Assembly (NCBI RefSeq): GCF_000716335.1
Contig: NZ_KL591008.1
Span: 324,188-360,250, forward strand
Direction of reading: 5' to 3'
DNA length: 36,063 nucleotides
From: Streptomyces sp. NRRL S-118
GTDB lineage: Bacteria; Actinomycetota; Actinomycetes; Streptomycetales; Streptomycetaceae
Part shown: positions 1 through 8,068 of the stretch, one piece after another
How the letters are laid out: the number at the start of each line of letters is the position of its first letter
How positions within the stretch are numbered: position 1 is the stretch's first letter
Position numbers and translations under genes: made by a program
The notes under the pieces: generated by a model
Told to the model about the DNA's origin: nothing
The model's input: only the letters and a program-made list of their open reading frames with translations
Database searches by the model: none

Positions 1-510
1 GCACCGACCGTCGTCCGCTTCCCGAAGGAGGCGGTCGGTGAGCCGGTGCCCGCCGTCGGGCGCACCGGCGGCATGGACGTGCTGCACCGTCCGGACGGCG
101 TCGAGCCGGACGTGCTGCTGGTGGCCGTCGGCGTCATGGCGCCGGTCTGTCTCCGGGCGGCCGGCCTGCTGGCCGAGCGCGGCATCTCCTGCACCGTGGT
201 CGACCCCCGCTGGGTCAAGCCGGTCGACGAGGCGCTGGCACCGCTGGCCGCCACCCACCGGCTCGTCGCGGTCGTGGAGGACAACTGCCGGTCCGGAGGC
301 GTCGGTTCGGCGGTCGGGCAGGCCCTGCGCGATGCCGACGTCGACGTACCGCTGCGCACCTTCGGCATCCCGGAGCAGTTCCTGCCGCACGCCAAGCGCG
401 GCGAAGTCCTGGCCGACATCGGACTCACCCCCGTCGAGATCGCCGGGCGCATCAGCGACGCCGTTCCACCGGCCGGCGCGGTGCCGGCCCGCAAGGAGAG
501 CGAAGCATGA
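1..510 (+). CDS. dxs: 1-deoxy-D-xylulose-5-phosphate synthase, C-terminal part (5' truncated by window)
   Basis: The first base is in frame and 169 residues are visible up to a TGA. They match the C-terminal transketolase domain of DXS, the thiamine-diphosphate enzyme that condenses pyruvate and glyceraldehyde-3-phosphate at the start of the MEP isoprenoid pathway. Diagnostic stretches are PTVVRFPKE, the Rossmann-like [47 protein letters not shown] and [17 protein letters not shown]. The catalytic N-terminal domains lie outside the window. The stop overlaps the next start by four bases (ATGA at 507-510), so the two genes are probably translationally coupled. In Streptomyces a second dxs copy commonly sits in the hopanoid cluster with this same downstream gene, so this copy probably supplies isoprenoid precursor for hopanoids. 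That pathway assignment is inferred from context. Confidence 0.93.
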   Translation, partial: APTVVRFPKEAVGEPVPAVGRTGGMDVLHRPDGVEPDVLLVAVGVMAPVCLRAAGLLAERGISCTVVDPRWVKPVDEALAPLAATHRLVAVVEDNCRSGGVGSAVGQALRDADVDVPLRTFGIPEQFLPHAKRGEVLADIGLTPVEIAGRISDAVPPAGAVPARKESEA

Positions 511-1892
511 GCAAGAAGTTCGACCTGGCGGCGCTGCTCGCCGACCGCGGCGGCGAGCGCTACGAGCTGCACGCCCGGCACCTCAACCACCAGCTGCCGC
601 GCATGCTGCACACCATCGGTTTCGACAAGATGTACGAGCGGGCCCAGGGTGCGTACTTCTACGACGCCGACGGCAACGACTACCTCGACATGCTCGCCGG
701 CTTCGGGGTGATGGGCCTCGGCCGGCACCACCCCGTCGTCCGCAAGGCGCTGCACGACGTCCTGGACGCGGAGCTCGCCGACCTCACCCGCTTCGACTGC
801 GCGCCGCTGCCCGGGCTGCTCGCCGAGAAGCTGGTGTCGTACTCGCCGCACCTGGACCGGGTGTTCTTCTCCAACAGCGGTACGGAGGCGGTGGAGACCG
901 CGCTCAAGTTCGCCCGGTGCGCGACCGGCAGGCCGAGGATCGTCTACTGCGCGCACGCCTTCCACGGGCTGACCACCGGCTCCCTGTCGGTCAACGGCGA
1001 GGACTGCTTCCGCGACGGGTTCGCGCCGCTGCTGCCCGACACCGCGATCGCGCTCGGCGACCTGGCGGCGCTGGAGCGGGAGCTGAAGCGGGGCGACGTG
1101 GCCGCCCTCATCGTCGAGCCCGTCCAGGGCAAGGGCGTGCACGAGGCACCGCCCGGGTTCCTCCGGGCCGCCCAGGAGCTGCTGCGCCGGCACAAGGCGC
1201 TGCTGATCGCCGACGAGGTGCAGACCGGGCTCGGCCGGACCGGCGACTTCTACGCGTACCAGCACGAGGACGGCGTCGAGCCCGACCTGCTCTGCGTCGC
1301 CAAGTCGCTGTCCGGCGGTTATGTACCGGTCGGCGCCACCCTCGGCAAGGACTGGATCTTCAAGAAGGTGTTCTCCTCGATGGACCGGGTGGTCGTCCAC
1401 TCGGCCAGCTTCGGGTCGAACGCACAGGCCATGGCGGCCGGGCTGGCCGTGTTGTCGGTGCTGGAGGACGAGGAGGTCGTGGCCAACGCCCGGCGGACCG
1501 GTGAGGAGCTCAAGGCCCGGCTGGCGGCACTGGTGGACCGCTTCGAGATGCTGCACGAGGTCCGCGGGCGCGGCCTCATGATCGGCATCGAGTTCGGCCG
1601 CCCGTCCTCGCTCGGACTGCGCAGCCGCTGGACGATGCTCCAGGCGGCCCGCAAGGGGCTCTTCGCGCAGATGGTGGTCGTCCCGCTGCTGCAGCGGCAC
1701 CGCATCCTCACCCAGGTGTCCGGCGACCGGCTCGAAGTGATCAAGCTGATCCCGCCGCTGATCATCGGCGAACGGGAGGTCACCCGGTTCGTGGACGCCT
1801 TCACGGAGGTCATGGAGGAGGCGCACGCCGGGGGCGGCCTGATGTGGGACTTCGGCAGGACCCTGATGAAGCAGGCCGTCGCCAACCGCTGA
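507..1892 (+). CDS. hpnO: Class III PLP aminotransferase, HpnO-like (hopanoid side-chain amination)
   Basis: This 461-residue protein belongs to the acetylornithine/ornithine aminotransferase (class III, PLP) family. Visible features are the cofactor-phosphate motif SNSGTEA (residues 122-128), AHAFHG, the [13 protein letters not shown] segment with the PLP-contacting Asp at residue 236, and the Schiff-base lysine K266 in AKSLSGG. Length is normal for the family. The start overlaps the dxs stop by four bases. The order dxs, aminotransferase, XRE-cupin gene, small membrane gene matches the end of the Streptomyces hopanoid cluster. There the aminotransferase (HpnO) is thought to convert ribosylhopane to aminobacteriohopanetriol. 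The family is certain. The hopanoid substrate is inferred from neighbours, and an amino-acid aminotransferase role cannot be excluded from sequence alone. Confidence 0.85.
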   Translation: MSKKFDLAALLADRGGERYELHARHLNHQLPRMLHTIGFDKMYERAQGAYFYDADGNDYLDMLAGFGVMGLGRHHPVVRKALHDVLDAELADLTRFDCAPLPGLLAEKLVSYSPHLDRVFFSNSGTEAVETALKFARCATGRPRIVYCAHAFHGLTTGSLSVNGEDCFRDGFAPLLPDTAIALGDLAALERELKRGDVAALIVEPVQGKGVHEAPPGFLRAAQELLRRHKALLIADEVQTGLGRTGDFYAYQHEDGVEPDLLCVAKSLSGGYVPVGATLGKDWIFKKVFSSMDRVVVHSASFGSNAQAMAAGLAVLSVLEDEEVVANARRTGEELKARLAALVDRFEMLHEVRGRGLMIGIEFGRPSSLGLRSRWTMLQAARKGLFAQMVVVPLLQRHRILTQVSGDRLEVIKLIPPLIIGEREVTRFVDAFTEVMEEAHAGGGLMWDFGRTLMKQAVANR

Positions 1893-1913
1893 TCGTCCGC
1901 CTTCCACCGCCTT

Positions 1914-1948
1914 TTGCCTCTGAGGCAAGAAAATTGCCCGTGAGGAAA
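1914..1948. promoter_or_regulatory. Tandem palindromes, candidate operator of the XRE-cupin gene
   Basis: Bases 1914-1928 form a perfect inverted repeat: TTGCCTC, one T, GAGGCAA. A degenerate second copy (TTGCCCG T GAGGAAA) lies at 1934-1948, offset by exactly 20 bases, about two helical turns. The pair sits in the 76-base gap between hpnO and the XRE-cupin start, with a GGCGGA ribosome-binding site at 1955-1960. Placement and spacing suggest an autoregulatory operator bound by two dimers on one DNA face. That role is inferred. Confidence 0.55.
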
Positions 1949-1968
1949 ATTCCTGGCGGAATGGTGGT

Positions 1969-2595
1969 ATGCCCAGCTCCCCCGGGGATCCGCCCCCGGA
2001 CCTCCTGCCCGAGACACTGCCGGACGTGGCCCCGCAGCTGCGAGAGCTGCGCCGCCGCCGCGGCCTCACCCTGGAGGCCGCGGCACGGCGCGCGGGCCTG
2101 TCACCGGCGCATCTGTCCCGGCTGGAGACCGGGCGCCGCCAGCCGTCCCTGCCGATGCTCCTGGCGCTCGCCCGCATCTACGGTACGACCGTGTCCGAGC
2201 TCCTCGGCGAGGTGGCGCCGGAGCGCGACCCGATCGTCCGTGCCGGGCGGCCGGAGCCCGTGGAGGCCGACGGATGGACCTACCACCAGGCGGGCGGCCC
2301 CGGACGCGCCATGCAGGCCCTGCGCGTCCAGGTGCCGTACGCGAGCCGGGGCGACGACCTCGTCCGCGTCCACCCGGGGGAGGAGTGGCTGTACGTCCTC
2401 CAGGGGCGGGTGCGGCTCGTCCTCGGGGACGCGGCGCACGTCCTCGACCCCGGGGACAGCGCCCACTTCGACTCGCTGACGCCGCACCGGATCACTGCGG
2501 CCACCGGCCGCGGGGCCGAGCTGCTCTTCGTCCACACCCTCCTGCAGAGCGCCGCGGCCGACCTGTGCCTCGGCGGCTCCGCACCCCGTCGCTGA
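1969..2595 (+). CDS. XRE-family HTH regulator with C-terminal cupin sensor domain
   Basis: A 208-residue cytoplasmic regulator. Residues 24-80 are an HTH_3/XRE domain (LRELRRRRGLTLEAAARRAG, LSPAHLSRLETGRRQPSLPM). Residues 117-192 are a cupin_2 barrel with HPGEEWLYVLQGRVRL and LDPGDSAHFDSLTPHRI, which carries the His/Glu-type ligand residues of metal-binding cupins. XRE-cupin proteins usually sense a small molecule or metal and control the adjacent operon. The start is the ATG eight bases after GGCGGA; no in-frame upstream start follows a better site. Tandem palindromes just upstream (1914-1948) are the likely binding site. Position between the hopanoid-type genes and a small membrane gene suggests control of that operon or of itself. 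The ligand is unknown. Confidence 0.9.
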   Translation: MPSSPGDPPPDLLPETLPDVAPQLRELRRRRGLTLEAAARRAGLSPAHLSRLETGRRQPSLPMLLALARIYGTTVSELLGEVAPERDPIVRAGRPEPVEADGWTYHQAGGPGRAMQALRVQVPYASRGDDLVRVHPGEEWLYVLQGRVRLVLGDAAHVLDPGDSAHFDSLTPHRITAATGRGAELLFVHTLLQSAAADLCLGGSAPRR

Positions 2596-2615
2596 CCCCG
2601 TACAGAAAGGCCGCC

Positions 2616-2735
2616 ATGTCGTCCCAGGAGTGGAAGTTCCCCCGAGGTCTCGTCGTCCGGCTCTTCGCCTACCTGGTGGCGGGCCACCTCTTCGCGGCGT
2701 TCCTGTACCTGCTCTTCGAGCTCGGCACCGGCTGA
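2616..2735 (+). CDS. Small single-span membrane protein (DUF6126-like)
   Basis: This 39-residue reading frame starts at an ATG preceded by GAAAGG (2605-2610), 20 bases after the XRE-cupin stop, so it is probably co-transcribed. The N-terminus is short and charged (MSSQEWKFPRGLVVRL). It is followed by one hydrophobic helix, FAYLVAGHLFAAFLYLLFEL, and a short GTG tail. A small conserved protein of this type follows the XRE-cupin gene in other Streptomyces and I recall it as DUF6126, though no search could be run. Function is unknown; it may be a small inner-membrane partner of the preceding regulator or of the hopanoid enzymes. Confidence 0.75.
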   Translation: MSSQEWKFPRGLVVRLFAYLVAGHLFAAFLYLLFELGTG

Positions 2736-2743
2736 GGGCGGGC

Positions 2744-2760
2744 CCGGGGGCCGCCCCCGG
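2744..2760. terminator. Short GC-rich hairpin between convergent genes
   Basis: CCGGGGG (2744-2750), three-base loop, CCCCCGG (2754-2760). It lies exactly between the stop of the small membrane gene and the stop of the minus-strand phosphatase, so it could end transcription from both sides. No U-tract follows, which is common in actinobacteria. Confidence 0.4.
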
Positions 2761-3573
2761 TCAGCCCTCGTCGAGGAGGCGCTCGCGCAGCTTCTCGCGG
2801 ATCGCCCCGGTCAGGCCGAGGCCCTCGGCGAGGTACCGGTCGGTCGTGCCCCAGATCTCCTCGATGGTGGCGAACGCCGCCGCCAGGTAGTCGAGCCGGG
2901 CCTCGAACAGCGGGCTGAGCAGCTCCATCACCTCGGGTGACATGCCGGCGGAGGACGTGTCGCTGCGGTGCACCTTGTAGCGCCGGTGCGGCGCGTTCGA
3001 CTTGAGGTAGTCCTCCTCGATGGCCTCGCGCTCCACGCCGACCGCCAGCAGGGCCACCGCTATGGACAGCCCGGCCCGGTCCTTCCCGGCCGCGCAGTGC
3101 ATCAGGGCCGGGACGCTGTCCTCGGCGAGGGCGTGCAGCACCCGGCTGTGCTCGGCGGTGCGGTGCTTGATGATCGTGCGGTACGAGGCGGTCATGCGCG
3201 CCGCCGCCCTGCCGTCCGACAGGAGCTCGCGCAGCTGGTCGATGTTGCCGTCGCGGACCATGCGCCAGAACTCGGCGCCGTCGGCCGGGTCGGTCAGCGG
3301 GATGTTCACGTTCCGCACGCCGGGGAGCGCGACGTCGGCGCCCTCCAGCTTCTGGTCGGCGGTGTTGCGGAAGTCGAAGATCGTGCGCAGCCCGAGCGAG
3401 CTCAGGAACGCCGCGTCCTCGCTCGTCGCGTGCGCCAGGTGCCCGCTGCGGTAGAGCCTGCCGTGCCGGACGCGGCGGCCGTCCACCGTCGGCAGCCCGC
3501 CCACGTCGCGGAAGTTGCGCACTCCCGACAGTTCGGGCTCGGTCGACGGGACCTGCGGCAGCTGCTGCGTCAC
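2761..3573 (-). CDS. Tyrosine/dual-specificity protein phosphatase (CX5R)
   Basis: A 270-residue protein of the Y_phosphatase3 family. The N-terminal signature NFRDVGG (residues 20-26) leads into RTIFDFRN. The P-loop is HCAAGKDRAG, with nucleophile C160 and phosphate-binding R166. Mid-size proteins of this group act on phosphotyrosine or phosphoinositide-like substrates in the cytoplasm; the substrate here cannot be told. The GTG start at 3573 is preferred because GGAGGAG lies six bases upstream. Longer upstream frames add only Arg/His-rich, non-homologous sequence. The gene is monocistronic, convergent with the hopanoid-side genes and divergent from the riboswitch region. Confidence 0.88.
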   Translation of the reverse strand: MTQQLPQVPSTEPELSGVRNFRDVGGLPTVDGRRVRHGRLYRSGHLAHATSEDAAFLSSLGLRTIFDFRNTADQKLEGADVALPGVRNVNIPLTDPADGAEFWRMVRDGNIDQLRELLSDGRAAARMTASYRTIIKHRTAEHSRVLHALAEDSVPALMHCAAGKDRAGLSIAVALLAVGVEREAIEEDYLKSNAPHRRYKVHRSDTSSAGMSPEVMELLSPLFEARLDYLAAAFATIEEIWGTTDRYLAEGLGLTGAIREKLRERLLDEG

Positions 3574-4355
3574 GGGGGCTCCTCCGCGTCTCACGCCGGC
3601 GCCGGCCGCCGACGATGTCGCGATCCGACGATACGACATAGGTATCCCCGGGCAATGATCTGTCGGCGGCACGACCCGCCGGCTGTGGTGGGGCACCCGC
3701 CGGGCGGCGCCGGAAGGGATGTGTGCGCCCCCTGCCCGCTTCGGGCGACACACGGCACTCGTGTGCCTCGTGCACCTCGTGCGATATGAGATGCGCATGA
3801 ATATCCCGTTTGGCCCATTTCATGAGGTACGGGCGGTTCCGCTGGCGCGAGCCCGCGCACTCCGGCGGCGGGTGCGGTGTGGCGGGGGGTGGGCCGGCCG
3901 GGGGCCCGGTGGTGGCCGGGCGGGGGAGGCGGGCCGGCCGGTCCGGTCGCGGCGCACCGTCCTCCGCTGTCCGTGCCGCGCCGATGCGGCATCGGCTCCA
4001 TGGTGGGTACGAATGCCGGAAAATCGGACAGCGTGTCGCCGATCTGTCCGGATTCACCATGTTTTGCCTCCCGAGGCGAGCTCGTGAATGGCGGCTTGTG
4101 TCCGTATTGGGGTTTTCGGGATAACGTGCCCCGATAGCAAGGGAGATGGGCCGCGCCACGTGAGCAGCGTCATAAAGGTGACGGTCCGTGGCCGCGCGCC
4201 GCTCTCAAACTCCTTGCCATCAAAGGAAATTCATGATCCGTAATCCACGGAGGGTGACCGGTAATTCCGCGGGTTACCGGGGAAAGGAATGGCCCGCGGA
4301 AAACAGCGGCTTGTTCGGCCCGACCCTGCTGTCCTACGGTCACGGCAATCCGGCC
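3574..4355. other. Long non-coding control region between phosphatase and M23 riboswitch
   Basis: No convincing gene is seen; frames here lack homology and normal codon bias. Contents include three closely spaced CTCGTG elements at about 3757-3782 and a nested palindrome at 3783-3805 (GATAT, then self-complementary ATGCGCAT at 3791-3798, then ATATC). At 4064-4079 TTGCCTC-CC-GAGGCGA resembles the XRE-cupin palindrome at 1914. A 7-bp hairpin CCGGTAA/TTACCGG sits at 4258-4280. A weak promoter-like pair is TTGTGT (4096-4101) and GATAAC (4120-4125), 18 bases apart, pointing toward the riboswitch. The region is more AT-rich than its surroundings in patches, consistent with regulation. Confidence 0.55.
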
Positions 4356-4530
4356 GGACCGCCGAATCCTGCCACCGGCCCGGAATTCGAACCCACCCAC
4401 GTCTGGCAGGAGCGGGGGAACCAGGTAGTCCGCCGATCCCGAATGGACGGGACCGGCTAGGGGTGAAGCCGCGTCGACCACGCGGCCGGGCATCTCCAGC
4501 CCGAACCCGACAGCTCACCTCGCAGGCGCC
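4356..4530 (+). ncRNA. ydaO/yuaA-type c-di-AMP riboswitch
   Basis: The leader carries the conserved blocks of the ydaO class in order: GCCGAATCCTGCC (about 4361), GGCAGGAGCGGGGGAACC (about 4405-4422), GGGGTGAAGCC (about 4460), and the long 3' block CCCGAACCCGACAGCTCACC with CGCAGGCG (4499-4528). It ends just before the GGAGAGG ribosome-binding site (4531-4537) of a LysM/M23 peptidase gene. In Streptomyces this riboswitch class typically sits before cell-wall hydrolase and resuscitation-factor genes and shuts expression off when c-di-AMP binds. Boundaries are approximate, as no covariance model could be run. The class assignment is strong because both sequence blocks and gene context agree. 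Confidence 0.9.
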
Positions 4531-4545
4531 GGAGAGGAATTCGCC

Positions 4546-5478
4546 ATGCCCGCGAAGGGTAAGCACCGCCGTCCCAAGTCCAGCCCGATCACGCGTGGTT
4601 TCGTCGCTGCCGGAACCGGTGGCGCCGCCATCGCCATCCCGCTGCTCGGCGCCACCGGTGCGCACGCCGCGGAGAAGAGCGCCGCGCCGGCAACCGCTCC
4701 GCAGCAGGTCGTCGCCGCCGCGCAGACCGCCAAGGCCGCCCCGCGCACGTACACCGTGGTCGCCGGCGACTACCTCGCCAAGATCGCCCACAACAAGAAC
4801 GTCAAGGGCGGCTGGCAGAAGCTCTACAAGGACAACCGTGAGGTCATCGGTGACGACCCGTCGCTGATCCTCCCGGGCATGAAGCTCACCCTCGGCGCCA
4901 AGGGCTCGCCGGCCAAGGGCGCGCCGGCCAAGGGCGCGCCGGCCAAGGGCGCGCCTGGGAAGGCCGCTCCGGCCGAGTCGGCCCCGGCCGAGGCGGACCG
5001 CAGCGAGGCCCGCGCCTCCCGCTCCGCCGCCAAGGCCGAGGCTCCGGCGCCGTCCGCCCCGCAGACCAGCGGCTCCGGCTTCACCGCTCCGGTCGACGCG
5101 GGCATCACCACTCCCTACCGCGCCTCCGGCTCCATGTGGTCCTCCGGCTACCACACCGGCGTCGACTTCGCGGCCTCCTCGGGCAGCACCGTCAAGGCCG
5201 TCGGCCCGGGCACCGTCGTCTCCGCCGGCTGGAGCGGCGCGTACGGCAACGAGGTCATCATCCAGCACGCCGATGGCAGCTACTCGCAGTACGCCCACCT
5301 CTCCTCGCTCTCCGTCTCCTCCGGCGAAAGCGTGAGCGGCGGCCAGCAGATCGGCCTGTCCGGTTCCACGGGCAACTCCACCGGCCCGCACCTGCACTTC
5401 GAGATCCGGACCAGCCCCAGCTACGGCTCGGACATCGACCCGATCGCGTACCTGCGTCAGCACGGCGTCTCCATCTGA
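4546..5478 (+). CDS. Secreted LysM-domain M23 peptidoglycan endopeptidase
   Basis: A 310-residue exported cell-wall hydrolase. Residues 1-41 form a Sec signal with a basic start, hydrophobic core and AHA cleavage site. Residues 66-116 are a LysM-like peptidoglycan-binding domain (TYTVVAGDYLAKIA, GWQKLYKDNREVIG, LILPGMKLTL). A Lys/Ala/Pro linker follows, with a five-residue tandem repeat at 121-140. Residues 180-305 are peptidase M23. Its zinc ligands are visible as H203 and D207 in HTGVDF, plus H284 and a neighbouring H282 in HLHFE. It should cut peptide cross-links in peptidoglycan outside the membrane. The ATG start follows GGAGAGG. Expression is very probably controlled by the upstream c-di-AMP riboswitch. 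A 15-bp terminator stem follows. Confidence 0.94.
   Translation: MPAKGKHRRPKSSPITRGFVAAGTGGAAIAIPLLGATGAHAAEKSAAPATAPQQVVAAAQTAKAAPRTYTVVAGDYLAKIAHNKNVKGGWQKLYKDNREVIGDDPSLILPGMKLTLGAKGSPAKGAPAKGAPAKGAPGKAAPAESAPAEADRSEARASRSAAKAEAPAPSAPQTSGSGFTAPVDAGITTPYRASGSMWSSGYHTGVDFAASSGSTVKAVGPGTVVSAGWSGAYGNEVIIQHADGSYSQYAHLSSLSVSSGESVSGGQQIGLSGSTGNSTGPHLHFEIRTSPSYGSDIDPIAYLRQHGVSI
4906..4965 (+). repeat. 15-bp tandem repeat in the M23 peptidase linker
   Basis: Four consecutive 15-base units (4906, 4921, 4936, 4951), the second and third identical (GCGCCGGCCAAGGGC) and the outer two diverged, encode repeated APAKG residues. They form a flexible basic linker between LysM and M23. Unit number may vary among strains by slippage. 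Confidence 0.8.
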
Positions 5479-5506
5479 CGCACCGCCGGATCCCTCCTGG
5501 TCACGA

Positions 5507-5544
5507 CCGCCGCCCGGCACCGCACACGTGGTGCCGGGCGGCGG
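5507..5544 (+). terminator. Strong hairpin terminator after the M23 gene
   Basis: A perfect 15-bp stem pairs 5507-5521 with 5530-5544 around an 8-base loop. It starts 28 bases after the M23 stop and should separate this transcript from the SGNH hydrolase gene. Confidence 0.8.
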
Positions 5545-5647
5545 CGTATTCCGAGTTGGCCGAATCTTGACCGGTGGCGTATCTCACCCCGCGTCAACCC
5601 CTCCTTACGGTCGCGTAGCTCACATCCGGAGGGAAAGATGTGGTGCC

Positions 5648-6442
5648 GTGGCAGACGATTCGATTTTCAGAGACAGTGACGCATTCGGGTCGTACGTGGC
5701 GATCGGTGACAGCTTCACCGAGGGTGTCGGGGACCCCGGGCCCGACGGGATGTACGTCGGCTGGGCCGACCGCCTCGCGGTGCTGCTCGCCGACCGGCTT
5801 CCGGATCCGGACGACTTCCGGTACGCCAACCTCGCCGTACGCGGCCGCCTCCTCGACCAGATCGTCGAGGAGCAGGTGCCGCGGGCCAAGGAGCTCGCCC
5901 CCGACCTGGTGACCTTCTGCGCGGGCGGCAACGACATCATCCGGCCGGGCAGCGACCCGGACGACGTCGCCGAGCGCTTCGAGCGCGCCGTCGCCGACCT
6001 CACGTCGGTGGTCGGCACCGTTCTGGTGACCACGGGCTTCGACACCCGCGGGGTGCCGGTGCTGCGGCACCTGCGCGGCAAGATCGCCACCTACAACGGT
6101 CACGTCCGGGCCGTCGCCGACCGCTACGGCTGCCCCGTACTGGACCTGTGGTCCCTCAGGACCGTCCAGGACAAGCGGGCTTGGGACGCCGACCGCCTCC
6201 ACCTCTCCGCCGAGGGTCACACCCGCGTCGCCCTCCGGGCCGGCCAGGTGCTGGGCCTGGAGGTGCCCGCGGACCCGGACCAGCCGTGGCCGCCGCTGCC
6301 CCCGCGGGGCACGCTCGAGGTGCGCCGCGACGACATCAACTGGGCTCGCGAGTACCTGGTCCCGTGGATCGGCCGCCGGCTGCGCGGCGAGTCCTCCGGC
6401 GACCACATCTCGGCGAAGCGGCCGGACCTGCTGCCGCTCTGA
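5648..6442 (+). CDS. SGNH/GDSL-family hydrolase
   Basis: A 264-residue cytoplasmic SGNH hydrolase (lipase/esterase-like). The four family blocks are visible: block I GDSFTEG with catalytic S22, block II ANLAVRG with the oxyanion G/N61, block III GGND with N95, and block V DRLHLS with D182 and H185. No signal peptide is seen. The substrate is unknown; family members hydrolyse acyl esters of lipids or sugars. The GTG at 5648 is the only in-frame start close to the GGAGGG site (about 5628), though spacing is rather long at about 15 bases. The ATG at 5638 is out of frame. A terminator separates it from the M23 gene upstream, so it probably has its own promoter. Confidence 0.88.
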   Translation: MADDSIFRDSDAFGSYVAIGDSFTEGVGDPGPDGMYVGWADRLAVLLADRLPDPDDFRYANLAVRGRLLDQIVEEQVPRAKELAPDLVTFCAGGNDIIRPGSDPDDVAERFERAVADLTSVVGTVLVTTGFDTRGVPVLRHLRGKIATYNGHVRAVADRYGCPVLDLWSLRTVQDKRAWDADRLHLSAEGHTRVALRAGQVLGLEVPADPDQPWPPLPPRGTLEVRRDDINWAREYLVPWIGRRLRGESSGDHISAKRPDLLPL

Positions 6443-6783
6443 CGCGCGGCGGCGGGCTCGGGCCGTGACCGGGCCTTCCGGGTGCGCCGGGCGTCGCGGA
6501 CGGCCTGCCACGAAGCCGCCGGCGCCCGGGCCGGAACCGCCGCCGCGCGGTACGGCTTCGCGCCTGCCCGGCGTGGTGCCCCGGCCCGGAACCGCGGCCG
6601 CGCCCGGTACGGCGTCGCTGCGGGGAGCACGGCGCTCGCGCGCGGTACGGCTTCGCGCCCGCTCGACGGGGCTTCGCGCGCGGTGGGGCGTCGTGCCGCG
6701 CGGCTTCGCGCGGGGCGGGGCCCGGATCCGGCGCTGTCGGACCCCCTGCCCATAATGGGAGGACCCGAGTCCCTGGAGGTGCT
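6443..6783. repeat. Non-coding spacer with degenerate GGTACGGCTTCGCG repeats
   Basis: No supportable gene. The sequence CGCGGTACGGCTTCGCGCC occurs identically within 6543-6563 and 6639-6659. Decayed relatives lie at about 6601 (CGCCCGGTACGGCGTCG) and in the GGCTTCGCGCG runs at about 6677 and 6700. Long frames here on both strands are Arg/Pro/Gly-rich products of the repeats. The last 20 bases hold the GGAGG site for the next gene. Confidence 0.6.
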
Positions 6784-8025
6784 GTGACCGGCGCTGGCTC
6801 CACGCATCCGCTGCGCTCCCGGCTGCGCTCGCTGCGGCCCGCCGCCTTCGGCGCGGACCCGACGGGGGCGCGGATGGAGCGCATCCGCCGCTCGCCGCAC
6901 TTCGCGGACGGCGTGTTCCAGAACCCCGTGGGCGCCCGGCACCGACCGTCCGGCTCGGCCGTCGAGTTCGCCCGGACCTACTTCGAGCGGGAGGCGCGCC
7001 GGCGCCGCGCCCCCGCCGGGACCATCCCCGTGCACCCCACCACCGTCGCCGACCTGGCCCGTCCACCGGCGTCCGGGCTGCGGCTCACCTGGACCGGACA
7101 CTCCAGCGTGCTCGCCGAGATCGACGGGAGCCGGGTGCTCTTCGACCCGGTGTGGGGCGAGCGGTGCTCGCCCTTCCCCTTCGCCGGGCCCAAGCGGCTG
7201 CACCCGGTGCCGCTGCCGATCGCCGCGCTCGGCCCGGTCGACGTGGTCGTGATCTCCCACGACCACTACGACCACCTCGACCTGCCGACCATCCGGGCCC
7301 TGGCCTCCACCGACACCCTCTTCGCGGTGCCGCTCGGGGTCGGCGCCCACCTGGAGCACTGGGGCGTCCCCGCATCCCGCCTGCGCGAGCTCGACTGGCA
7401 CGAGTCCACGGAAGTCGGGGGCATACGGCTCACCGCCACCCCGGCCCGCCACTTCTGCGGGCGCGGCCTGCGCAACCAGCAGCACACCCTGTGGGCGTCC
7501 TGGGCGGTCGCGGGGCCGGAGCACCGCATCTACCACAGCGGCGACACCGGATACTTCGAGGGCTTCCGCAGCATCGGCGCCGAGCACGGCCCGTTCGACG
7601 CCACCATGATCCAGATCGGGGCGTACAGCGCGTACTGGCCGGACATCCACATGACTCCGGCCGAGGGCATGCGGGCCCACCTCGACCTCCAGGGCGGCAG
7701 CCCGGCCGGGGTGATGCTGCCGATCCACTGGGCCACCTTCAACCTCGCCCCGCACCCGTGGGCCGAGCCCGGGGAGGGCACGGTCGAAGCCGCCGCCCGA
7801 GCAGGCGCCCGGGTCGCGCTGCCGCGCCCGGGAGAGCCCTTCGAACCGACCGCCGCGGAGGTGCCCGGCACCCCGTGGTGGCGGGAGGTGGCGCACCTGC
7901 CGTCCGGCGGGCGGCCGTCCGCCGCGGTGCCGCTCATCGCCGGTACGGCGGCGGTCGGGCCCGACGCCGGGGCCGGGCCGGACGTAGCGGACGGCGCCCA
8001 GGAGGCGGCAGCCCCGACGCCCTGA
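6784..8025 (+). CDS. MBL-fold metallo-hydrolase, NAPE-PLD-like
   Basis: This 413-residue protein has the metallo-beta-lactamase fold with motif HDHYDHLD (H159, H161, D163, H164). Further metal-ligand regions are ATPARHFCGRG and YHSGDTGYFEGF, with a C-terminal LPIHWATFNL. The N-terminal FDPVWGERCSPFPFAGPKRLHPVPLP resembles N-acyl-phosphatidylethanolamine phospholipase D and the bacterial RomA/UlaG-type group. The likely chemistry is zinc-dependent phosphodiester or lactone hydrolysis; the substrate is unknown. The start is a GTG six bases after GGAGG (6775-6779). The C-terminal 40 residues are low-complexity Ala/Gly/Pro. No operon partner; it converges with the SRPBCC gene. Confidence 0.87.
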   Translation: MTGAGSTHPLRSRLRSLRPAAFGADPTGARMERIRRSPHFADGVFQNPVGARHRPSGSAVEFARTYFEREARRRRAPAGTIPVHPTTVADLARPPASGLRLTWTGHSSVLAEIDGSRVLFDPVWGERCSPFPFAGPKRLHPVPLPIAALGPVDVVVISHDHYDHLDLPTIRALASTDTLFAVPLGVGAHLEHWGVPASRLRELDWHESTEVGGIRLTATPARHFCGRGLRNQQHTLWASWAVAGPEHRIYHSGDTGYFEGFRSIGAEHGPFDATMIQIGAYSAYWPDIHMTPAEGMRAHLDLQGGSPAGVMLPIHWATFNLAPHPWAEPGEGTVEAAARAGARVALPRPGEPFEPTAAEVPGTPWWREVAHLPSGGRPSAAVPLIAGTAAVGPDAGAGPDVADGAQEAAAPTP

Positions 8026-8068
8026 GCCGGGTTCCGCCGGTCCGCCGGCCCGTGTGCCGCGGGGCCGC

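Noticed and set aside
3719..4137. Several overlapping open frames in the phosphatase-riboswitch gap
   Set aside because: No domain, poor codon bias, Arg/Gly-rich products and no ribosome-binding sites.
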